This document shows positions 1 to 5,722 of a stretch of DNA of 7,991 nt, in pieces. The translations under genes and the position numbers were made by a program. The DNA is from JAPOKJ01 sp043767985 (GTDB lineage: Bacteria > Pseudomonadota > Gammaproteobacteria > Burkholderiales > Burkholderiaceae_E). Within the stretch, counting starts at the first letter, position 1; each line of letters opens with the position of its first letter. The notes under the pieces are model-generated. The model was not told the DNA's origin and searched no databases. It saw only the letters and a list, made by a program, of their open reading frames with translations. The stretch is from positions 1 to 7,991 of the forward strand of contig JAYVKZ010000093.1 in NCBI GenBank assembly GCA_043767985.1, written 5' to 3'.

Positions 1-1
1 C

Positions 2-262
2 GACTTCCTCAGTCCTGTTGTCGGAACCGCTTTTGGAAAGTTAACTTGGTTTATTACGCAATCACTAAAACACGATCCATCTACCGAACTTAGGCTAAAA
101 AAATACGAAACTATTTTTTGCGTGGCCAAGAGCCTGTCGGACCCGGCCGAATCTCGGCTCCTAGATGAATACTTTGAGAATTGGTTACTGCCTGGATTCC
201 GCTTAGAATGGAACAGTTCGATGTGGCCCGATTGGAGTGTTTCTGACGATCGCAATGGCTAG
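2..262 (+). CDS. C-terminal end of an unrecognised protein (5' end outside window)
   Basis: An open frame enters from the left edge and runs 86 codons to a TAG stop, while the other two plus-strand frames hit stops within the first 100 bases. The visible protein has a hydrophobic and aromatic start (FLSPVVGTAFGKLTWF), a charged middle and a tryptophan-rich tail (about five Trp in the last ~30 residues, including the end MWPDWSVSDDRNG). I recognise no domain, signal peptide or catalytic motif, so no function is proposed. Codons are more A/T-rich than in the arn genes, which could mean a different origin. It is transcribed towards the arn operon and ends 260 bp from the arnD stop, so it is not part of that operon. 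It could still be a chance open frame, since only 86 codons are visible. Confidence 0.5.
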   Translation, partial: DFLSPVVGTAFGKLTWFITQSLKHDPSTELRLKKYETIFCVAKSLSDPAESRLLDEYFENWLLPGFRLEWNSSMWPDWSVSDDRNG

Positions 263-522
263 ATCAACGATGGCCTTGCCACCACCGACCTTCTCGCTGA
301 AATCGTTAACAGGTGATTTGGGCTGCTAGACCATCGCAGGATTTTTACTACAATGGCGTAAAGTTTAACCCTGTATTACCGGTGATAACAATGCCGAAGG
401 GAGCGCGGAACCCTACCAACTTTGAAACCGAGCAAGATACATAGCAAGCCGGTCTCGAGGACTAAGTGTCTTTGGCAACCACCCCAGTCTGCTCGGCTAG
501 CGCAAGAGTTAGCTTCCCACCC
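263..522. other. Convergent intergenic gap, no gene recognised
   Basis: This 260-bp stretch lies between the stop of the left-edge plus-strand gene and the stop of arnD, so transcripts would meet here and a terminator is expected. I see no GC-rich hairpin followed by a T run on either strand. The only symmetry found is a perfect 7-bp inverted repeat, CCGAGCA at 428-434 and TGCTCGG at 490-496, with a 55-bp loop, plus a short imperfect palindrome around ACCGGT near 380. Both are short enough to be chance. No room or open frame exists for an arnE- or arnF-sized membrane protein downstream of arnD. Confidence 0.6.
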
Positions 523-1422
523 CTAAACGCTTTGCAATGCAAGTAACCCAGACCGCCCAGCAAGCTCCCCCATCACCACCCGCCCCTTAGGCAACTTACT
601 GCGATCAATCCGTTCAGCCTGCTCAGCCATTGACCCCAAGCTGTATCCTTGCGCTAACCAGCCGCGCAACAAAACTTCAAAGTAGGGCAAGAGTTTCTGC
701 CCTTCAAGCTCACTGTGCAAGGTAAACACATGATCGCGGTCGCGAGCTTCAGTCTGAGCAAGTAAGGGTACGGCAACGCTCTGCTCAGTCACACCGTTAA
801 GACCAATCAACTCATCAAAAGTCGGTAATGTTGTCGGCATCTGAATACAGCTTAAAACACGCCCATTTACGACCGGCGTAAAAGCCGATGTGCCCCGAGA
901 ATCTGACGCATACCGATAACCAAGCGTTTGCTCAAAGGCCAGTGCAGCATCATTCATTTGCCACCCAGCCGCGCCATGCGTTTGCGGTGCTCGGCCCAGT
1001 ATGTCGCCAAGCCGATCATGCGCCAAGCGCATTTGCTTTTGAGTCCACTCCGGGTCTTTAGTAGCAACATTGTCTTGCCACAAAACATGATCCCAGCAAT
1101 GTACGCCCACTTCATGGCCGCTACGCGCAGCTTCTCGGATGATCTCGGCCCCTTCGCGACCAATATCTGGCCCAGGCAACAAGGTGCCATAGAGCAGGGT
1201 CTTCAAACCATAGTGCTCGAGCACCGAAGTGCGCTGCACCTTTGAGAAAAAACCGGGGCGCAAGGCTCGCTTAATCGCGCGGCCCGTGTGATCAGGCCCC
1301 ACACTAAACAAAAACGTCGCGCGGATTTTCAACTGGTCGAGTAGACGATACAGATTGGGGGTGCCCTCGCGGGTCCCCCTCAACGTATCCACATCTACTT
1401 TAAGCGCAATATGCACGGGCAT
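523..1422 (-). CDS. arnD: ArnD, 4-deoxy-4-formamido-L-arabinose-phosphoundecaprenol deformylase
   Basis: ArnD removes the formyl group from undecaprenyl-phosphate-Ara4FN at the inner membrane, giving the L-Ara4N donor used by ArnT. The protein is a NodB-type polysaccharide deacetylase fold and its length fits the family (about 296 residues in E. coli). Numbered from the longer start, the metal-site motif VDVDTLRGTREG puts Asp at 15 and 17, the second motif HEVGVHCWDH puts His at 113 and 117, and a late HSELEG (His241) matches HAEVEG of E. coli. I prefer the internal ATG at 1422 because it gives the family-like N-terminus MPVHIALKVDVD and has AGGTGG just upstream. The ATG at 1437 would add five residues (MRAGG) and lacks a visible ribosome site. 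It is the last gene of the operon, 15 to 30 bp after the decarboxylase stop. The family assignment is firm; the exact start is not. Confidence 0.95.
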   Translation of the reverse strand: MPVHIALKVDVDTLRGTREGTPNLYRLLDQLKIRATFLFSVGPDHTGRAIKRALRPGFFSKVQRTSVLEHYGLKTLLYGTLLPGPDIGREGAEIIREAARSGHEVGVHCWDHVLWQDNVATKDPEWTQKQMRLAHDRLGDILGRAPQTHGAAGWQMNDAALAFEQTLGYRYASDSRGTSAFTPVVNGRVLSCIQMPTTLPTFDELIGLNGVTEQSVAVPLLAQTEARDRDHVFTLHSELEGQKLLPYFEVLLRGWLAQGYSLGSMAEQAERIDRSKLPKGRVVMGELAGRSGLLALQSV

Positions 1423-1452
1423 GCCACCTGCACGCATTAGCGGGCGAGAGAT

Positions 1453-2496
1453 TTAATCGATTAAGTTGCGAGCCTCGACCACCTGGTCTTTATAGGCATC
1501 AAAAATGCCTTTAAGTGCTTGCTCCATATTGAACTCAGGCTTCCAGTTCAGATCGCTCATGGTATTGGTGATCTTTGGCACCCGGTTCTGAACGTCTTGA
1601 TAACCCTCACCGTAGTACTGACCCGACGACGTTTCGATCATCTGCACTTTAGCCGCATTGTCGCGGTACTCAGGATACTGAGCTGCCAAAGCAAGCATCA
1701 TTTGCGCCAGCTCTCGAATCGAGTAATTGTTGACCGGGTTACCGATGTTATAAATTTTGCCGCTCGCAATACCACCCTCATTGGCGATGATTTTCACAAG
1801 TGCAGCAATGCCGTCGTCCACATAAGTGAATGCACGTTTTTGCGCGCCACCATCCACCAACTTAATCGGCTCTCCCCGCACGATATGGCCCAAGAACTGG
1901 GTGATCACCCGAGATGAGCCTTCCTTGGGGGTATTAATTGAATCTAGCCCCGCACCAATCCAATTAAAGGGACGGAACAATGTGTAGTCCAAACCTTCTT
2001 GCTGACCGTAGGCAGCAATGACCCGGTCCATCAATTGTTTGGCGCAAGCATAAATCCAGCGCGGCTTGTTGATCGGACCATAGACCAGCGAAGAGTTCTC
2101 AGGATCGAACTCAACGTCGCTACTCATCCCGTACACCTCAGAGGTCGAGGGGAATATCACACGTTTTTTATACTTGACTGCATGGCGAACGATGGGCAGG
2201 TTAGCTTCAAAGTCTAACTCGAAAACTCGCAAAGGTTCGCGGACATAAGTCGCTGGCGTTGCAATGGCGACCAGGGGCAGGACCACATCGCATTTTCGGA
2301 CATGGTATTCAATCCATTCCTTGTTGATGGTGATATCACCTTCAAAGAAATGAAACCGCGGATTGCCTAGATGCTCTTTCACCCGATCCGATTGCATGTC
2401 CATGCCATAGACATGCCAATCGGTCGTCGCCAGAATGCGATTGCTTAAGTGATGGCCGATAAAGCCATTGATGCCGAGTATGAGTACTTTTTTCAT
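1453..2496 (-). CDS. arnA: UDP-glucuronate oxidative decarboxylase (stand-alone ArnA C-terminal domain, UDP-4-keto-pentose forming)
   Basis: This 347-residue protein is an extended short-chain dehydrogenase matching the C-terminal half of E. coli ArnA along its length. It uses NAD+ to oxidise and decarboxylate UDP-glucuronate to UDP-4-keto-pentose, the substrate of ArnB. Visible are the Rossmann motif GINGFIG (8-14), FPSTSEVYGM with Ser119 and Glu120, the catalytic Tyr149-x3-Lys153 in RWIYACAKQ, FRPFNW (174-179) and Arg305 in DVQNRVPK. The last corresponds to the Arg619 needed for decarboxylation in E. coli ArnA. It is a separate gene here, 31 bp after the formyltransferase stop. A similar stand-alone enzyme from Ralstonia solanacearum is described as a bifunctional UDP-4-keto-pentose/UDP-xylose synthase, so some UDP-xylose may also form (inference). 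Its start sits in a 10-bp direct repeat and overlaps the stop of a mini-ORF. A GAGAG 10 bases upstream is the only ribosome-site candidate. Confidence 0.94.
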   Translation of the reverse strand: MKKVLILGINGFIGHHLSNRILATTDWHVYGMDMQSDRVKEHLGNPRFHFFEGDITINKEWIEYHVRKCDVVLPLVAIATPATYVREPLRVFELDFEANLPIVRHAVKYKKRVIFPSTSEVYGMSSDVEFDPENSSLVYGPINKPRWIYACAKQLMDRVIAAYGQQEGLDYTLFRPFNWIGAGLDSINTPKEGSSRVITQFLGHIVRGEPIKLVDGGAQKRAFTYVDDGIAALVKIIANEGGIASGKIYNIGNPVNNYSIRELAQMMLALAAQYPEYRDNAAKVQMIETSSGQYYGEGYQDVQNRVPKITNTMSDLNWKPEFNMEQALKGIFDAYKDQVVEARNLID

Positions 2497-2519
2497 AGGG
2501 CGAATTCTCTCATAGGGCG
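2493..2519 (-). repeat. 10-bp direct repeat and six-codon mini-ORF at the decarboxylase start
   Basis: TCATAGGGCG (plus strand) occurs perfectly at 2493-2502 and again at 2510-2519, a 17-bp period, in the 31-bp gap between the two arnA halves. On the coding strand each copy carries an ATG. The first ATG (2513-2511) opens a six-codon frame, MREFAL, whose TGA (2495-2493) overlaps the real decarboxylase ATG (2496-2494) as ATGA. This could couple reinitiation to the decarboxylase start, or be a chance by-product of a small duplication. The sequence facts are direct; any function is inference. Confidence 0.5.
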
Positions 2520-2527
2520 CAATTGCT

Positions 2528-3457
2528 TTATTTTCGAAGCTTCAAGCGTAGCCAAGCGCCATCCGAGCCTCGCAAATAGCTCTGCCCTTGCCAGCGCGTC
2601 AAAGGTCCCTCCTTGCGAAGGGCATGCCGCTCCAAAATACTTCGAGTTTCGCCGTCTCGTACTGGCTGCGCCCCGTCAATCCATAGATTGGGCTGTCCCG
2701 GGGAATCTAGGTAGGCGCCCGGGTAAGGCGGCGCCACAGCACGAATTAGGTTATAAATCTGTTGAGTGCTTTGGGAAAGATCAATACGACCGTCCTCGGC
2801 CTTGCGTCCGCCAAAATACCCACCCCGACTCAAATCATTCTTTAGGCGAGGCGCCGTCCCCGCCAATAAACTCGGAAGCACCTCATTCAAGGCGATCTCA
2901 GCAGCAACACACACTTTGTTGAACACCTCAAAGGCCGTATCGTCAGGCAAAATGGGAACCGCTTGCTGGGCCACGATATCGCCAGCATCCGGCTTCTCGA
3001 CCATGTAATGCAAGGTCGCACCCGTCTGTGTCTCACCTCGCATAATGGCCCAGTTCACCGGCACTCTGCCGCGATACTGCGGCAATAGCGAGCCATGCAT
3101 GTTAAGCGCGCCCAGCTTCGCTGTGCTGAGCAGGGCCAGGGGCAACATATTGCGATAGTAAAAGGCGAAAATAAAATCTGGAGCGATGTCGGCCAGACGA
3201 GCTTGCCAAAGAGCGCCATGATCCACACCCTCTTTGACGTCTGCAACATACTCGGGGGTTTCAAAAGCGATGCCATGATCGCGGCATAGATCAGCCACAC
3301 TCTCGAACCAAATCGTCTCGGTGGGGCTGTCTTGATGAGTGATCACGAGAGCCACGTCGACGCCCTGCGCCAGCAAGACCTTCAGGCAGCGCACGCCAAC
3401 ATTATGGTAGGCAAATACGACCGCCGTCTTACCACTCACGCTCGACAATGTACTCAT
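2528..3457 (-). CDS. arnA: UDP-L-Ara4N formyltransferase (stand-alone ArnA N-terminal domain)
   Basis: This 309-residue enzyme transfers a formyl group from 10-formyl-tetrahydrofolate to UDP-L-Ara4N in the cytoplasm, a step thought to pull the pathway forward before ArnC. It matches the N-terminal half of E. coli ArnA, starting with TAVVFAYHNVGVRCL. The catalytic triad of the formyltransferase family is visible as Asn119 and His121 in LNMHGSLLPQYRGR and Asp157 in VEKPDAGDIVAQ. The C-terminal part (about 205-309) fits the OB-like subdomain and looks complete, ending YLRGSDGAWLRLKLRK. The protein ends where the linker of fused ArnA would begin, and the decarboxylase follows as its own gene. The start is 4 bp after the arnC stop, with GAG about seven bases upstream. 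A methionyl-tRNA formyltransferase is the closest alternative, but similarity to ArnA and the operon context argue against it. Confidence 0.94.
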   Translation of the reverse strand: MSTLSSVSGKTAVVFAYHNVGVRCLKVLLAQGVDVALVITHQDSPTETIWFESVADLCRDHGIAFETPEYVADVKEGVDHGALWQARLADIAPDFIFAFYYRNMLPLALLSTAKLGALNMHGSLLPQYRGRVPVNWAIMRGETQTGATLHYMVEKPDAGDIVAQQAVPILPDDTAFEVFNKVCVAAEIALNEVLPSLLAGTAPRLKNDLSRGGYFGGRKAEDGRIDLSQSTQQIYNLIRAVAPPYPGAYLDSPGQPNLWIDGAQPVRDGETRSILERHALRKEGPLTRWQGQSYLRGSDGAWLRLKLRK

Positions 3458-3461
3458 ACGA

Positions 3462-4490
3462 TCACTCTACTCGAGTCTCATTACCGTCGAGAAACGCCTG
3501 CACCACAAAGCGTGGGCGCTGGCGAACCTGCTGATAAATTCGGCCAATATATTCGCCAAGCAAACCAATACCAAAGAGTGCGACACCCATCAGGAAGAAC
3601 AAAATACCAAAGAGGGTAAACACACCTTCGGCCTCCGAACCTAGAAAGATTCGTCGCACCGCCAGTAGCACCACAAAGGCCGCCGACATCAACGATAAGG
3701 CAAGGCCGGCCATGGAGAACATTTCCAGAGGCATGACCGAAAAACCAGTGATGAGGTCAAAGTTCAAGCGCATCAGCTTATAAGCCGAATATTTGCTTTC
3801 GCCTGCAAAGCGCTCTTCGTGGCCAATTTCAATCTCAATCGGCCGCTGAGCAAAGGTAAAGGCCAAGGCCGGAATAAAAGTATTTACTTCGTGACACTGG
3901 TTGATCAAACTGATGATGTGTCGGCTGTAGCCACGCATCATGCAGCCCTGGTCCGTCATGCGAATTCGAGTAATGCGTTCACGTAGTCGATTCATCGCTT
4001 TCGAAGCGTAGCGGCGCCAAGCAATGTCCTGACGATTCTTGCGAATGGTCCCCACATAGTCATGCCCAGCCAACATGGATTCAACAATGTTTGCAATTTC
4101 CTCCGGCGGGTTTTGTAAATCAGCATCAAGCGTAATGACCATCTCACCCTGGGTGCGCTCAAAGCCCGCCAAGATCGCCATATGTTGGCCGTAGTTGCCA
4201 TTAAAAAGAACCACTCGCGTAACATCTCGGCGAGCACGATACTGATCGGCCAGTATCGCCGCAGAACGGTCGCGGCTGCCATCATTAATAAACACGATCT
4301 CATAGTTCAAGTTCTTTTTAGCGGCTAGGGCATCGAGTGAGGGGTAAAGTCGGTCAAACAGTGACTGCAGCCCCTCTTCTTCGTTATAGACAGGAATGAC
4401 GACTGAAAGATCGGGGCGGGCGCTAGATCTTGGTGCAGCCATTGCCAGTTCTAGCGGGTGTGAGTCGACGGGCGACGAAAACGTACTCAT
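3462..4490 (-). CDS. arnC: ArnC, undecaprenyl-phosphate 4-deoxy-4-formamido-L-arabinose transferase
   Basis: ArnC moves Ara4FN from UDP to undecaprenyl phosphate at the cytoplasmic face of the inner membrane. The 342 residues show a GT2 catalytic domain beginning at LSVVIPVYNEEEG (28-40). It continues with INDGSRD (68-74), FNGNYGQHMAILAGF (96-110) and the metal-binding DAD (122-124) in LDADLQNPPEEI. HEERFAGESKYS (224-235) precedes two membrane helices at about 255-280 and 290-315, and the tail EYIGRIYQQVRQRPRF is typical of the ArnC/GtrB/DPM-like group. It is about 20 residues longer than E. coli ArnC because of its N-terminus. An internal ATG at 4442 (MAAPRSSARPDLS) would bring it to family length. 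The upstream ATG follows the arnB stop by three bases with AAGG very close to it, so the start is uncertain. Operon context separates it from dolichol-phosphate-mannose-synthase-like relatives. Confidence 0.95.
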   Translation of the reverse strand: MSTFSSPVDSHPLELAMAAPRSSARPDLSVVIPVYNEEEGLQSLFDRLYPSLDALAAKKNLNYEIVFINDGSRDRSAAILADQYRARRDVTRVVLFNGNYGQHMAILAGFERTQGEMVITLDADLQNPPEEIANIVESMLAGHDYVGTIRKNRQDIAWRRYASKAMNRLRERITRIRMTDQGCMMRGYSRHIISLINQCHEVNTFIPALAFTFAQRPIEIEIGHEERFAGESKYSAYKLMRLNFDLITGFSVMPLEMFSMAGLALSLMSAAFVVLLAVRRIFLGSEAEGVFTLFGILFFLMGVALFGIGLLGEYIGRIYQQVRQRPRFVVQAFLDGNETRVE

Positions 4491-4493
4491 ACC

Positions 4494-5654
4494 TTAAATC
4501 ACTTCTTCTAAAGCGTTTACCACGCGATCTACATCGGCCAAGCTCATATCCCGGAACAAGGGCAGGCTCACGATCGAACGCCCGATGGTTTCAGCGACCG
4601 GAAAATCGCCGGGCTTCCACCCCAAAGCACGATACAACTTAAACAAATGCACCGGCGGGTAATGCACGCCGATACCAATGGCTCTGGCCTTCATCTGCTC
4701 CATAAACTGCGCACGGGTGCTGAGGTTTTTAGAGCGCGCTAGCCGATCAAGCGGTAGGACCAGTTGAAACATATGCCAATTGGTCGCAATTTTTGGATGT
4801 TGCAAAGTATTCGGGGGTAACACTGGCTCAGGGCAATCCTCCCAGGCTCTCGAAGCAACCAGCGGGGCGAGGCGCTCGAAATATCTTGTCGCTAGCTTTT
4901 CCCGTTGCGCCTGGATCTCGGGCAACTGGCTTAGCTGGCAAAGCCCAATCTGCGCGGCGATATCGTTCATGTTGAACTTGCCTCCCGGCACCTCAACCTC
5001 CATGTCATCGAAGCCTGTGCGCTTGACACCCTGCAACCGCAACCGTTCCGCCAACTCTACATTAGCATCGGGAGGAAACACCAAGCACCCCCCTTCCCCG
5101 GTCGTGAGGTTTTTGTTCGCTTGAAAACTGAACGAAGCGAAATCACCAAAACTGCCAATCAGGCTCCCGTTCCAGCGGCTGCCCTGGGCTTGTGCGGCAT
5201 CCTCGACCACACGCATTCCGCGTCGCCGAGCGATCTCGTAAAGCTTGTCCATATCCATCGGCAAGCCAGAAAGAAACACTGGGATGACAGCCTTGGTCTT
5301 GGGCGTAATGGCCGCTTCTAACTTGGTTAAATCGATATTGCGGGTCACTGGATCAATATCGACAAACTTCACCGTGGCACCCACCGCCAGAACGATATTG
5401 GCCGTCGCCACCCAGGTAATCGGTGTCGTGATGACTTCGTCCCCAGGGCCGATACCGGCCACCCGAAGGGCGACCTCCATGGTGCAAGTACCGTTACTAA
5501 ACACACGCGTGGTACGCCCAAAATATTCAGTCAATTGTGCTTCGAAGGCGGCGACTTTAGGGCCAGTGGTCAACCAGCCAGAGCGCAGCACATCGCCTAC
5601 CGCAGCAATCGTCGCTTCATCAATGCTTGGGCGGGTAAAAGGAAGGAAATTCAT
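4494..5654 (-). CDS. arnB: ArnB, UDP-4-amino-4-deoxy-L-arabinose--oxoglutarate aminotransferase
   Basis: ArnB is the PLP-dependent aminotransferase (DegT/DnrJ/EryC1 family) that converts UDP-4-keto-pentose to UDP-L-Ara4N with glutamate as amino donor, in the cytoplasm. At 386 residues it is the usual length. The N-terminus FLPFTRPSIDEATIAAV, then SGWLTTGPKVAAFE (25-38), matches known ArnB proteins. GDEVITTPITWVATAN (71-86), VEDAAQAQGS (150-159, with the PLP-ring Asp152) and SFSFQANKNLTTGEGG (174-189) give the cofactor site, with Lys181 as the Schiff-base lysine. It is followed by arnC after three bases. A 68-bp gap separates it from arnT upstream; I see no convincing promoter or ribosome site in that gap, and only a weak GAGAG about 14 bases before the ATG. 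Related sugar aminotransferases share the motifs, but the neighbours settle the assignment. Confidence 0.95.
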   Translation of the reverse strand: MNFLPFTRPSIDEATIAAVGDVLRSGWLTTGPKVAAFEAQLTEYFGRTTRVFSNGTCTMEVALRVAGIGPGDEVITTPITWVATANIVLAVGATVKFVDIDPVTRNIDLTKLEAAITPKTKAVIPVFLSGLPMDMDKLYEIARRRGMRVVEDAAQAQGSRWNGSLIGSFGDFASFSFQANKNLTTGEGGCLVFPPDANVELAERLRLQGVKRTGFDDMEVEVPGGKFNMNDIAAQIGLCQLSQLPEIQAQREKLATRYFERLAPLVASRAWEDCPEPVLPPNTLQHPKIATNWHMFQLVLPLDRLARSKNLSTRAQFMEQMKARAIGIGVHYPPVHLFKLYRALGWKPGDFPVAETIGRSIVSLPLFRDMSLADVDRVVNALEEVI

Positions 5655-5722
5655 GCTTGGAGCGAACTCTCATAAAAATGGACTGGCCGTCGAACTATGT
5701 CGTCTCAAAAGCTAAAGACTGA

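Noticed and set aside
203..325. Minus-strand open stretch of about 40 codons reading NDFSEKVGGGKAIVDLAIAIVR
   Set aside because: It looks protein-like, but has stops on both sides, no start codon, and overlaps the plus-strand frame; too short to call a gene or remnant.
255..326. Short plus-strand ORF starting MARSTMALPPPTFS
   Set aside because: Only 24 codons and no ribosome site; it overlaps the end of the left-edge gene and matches no family I can name.
428..496. 7-bp inverted repeat as an arnD terminator or insertion-sequence end
   Set aside because: The 55-bp loop is long, there is no T run, no target-site duplication and no transposase.
2497..2527. Split arnA as a frameshift or sequencing error
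   Set aside because: Both domains are complete, each has its own start and stop, and the 31-bp gap contains no remnant linker in frame.
2449..2922. 157-codon plus-strand open frame across the junction of the two arnA genes
   Set aside because: It is the complement of two well-supported genes, and its product is low-complexity and without family motifs.
5245..5715. 156-codon plus-strand open frame opposite arnB
   Set aside because: It is antisense to a gene with full family motifs, has no recognisable domain, and mirrors the codon bias of arnB.
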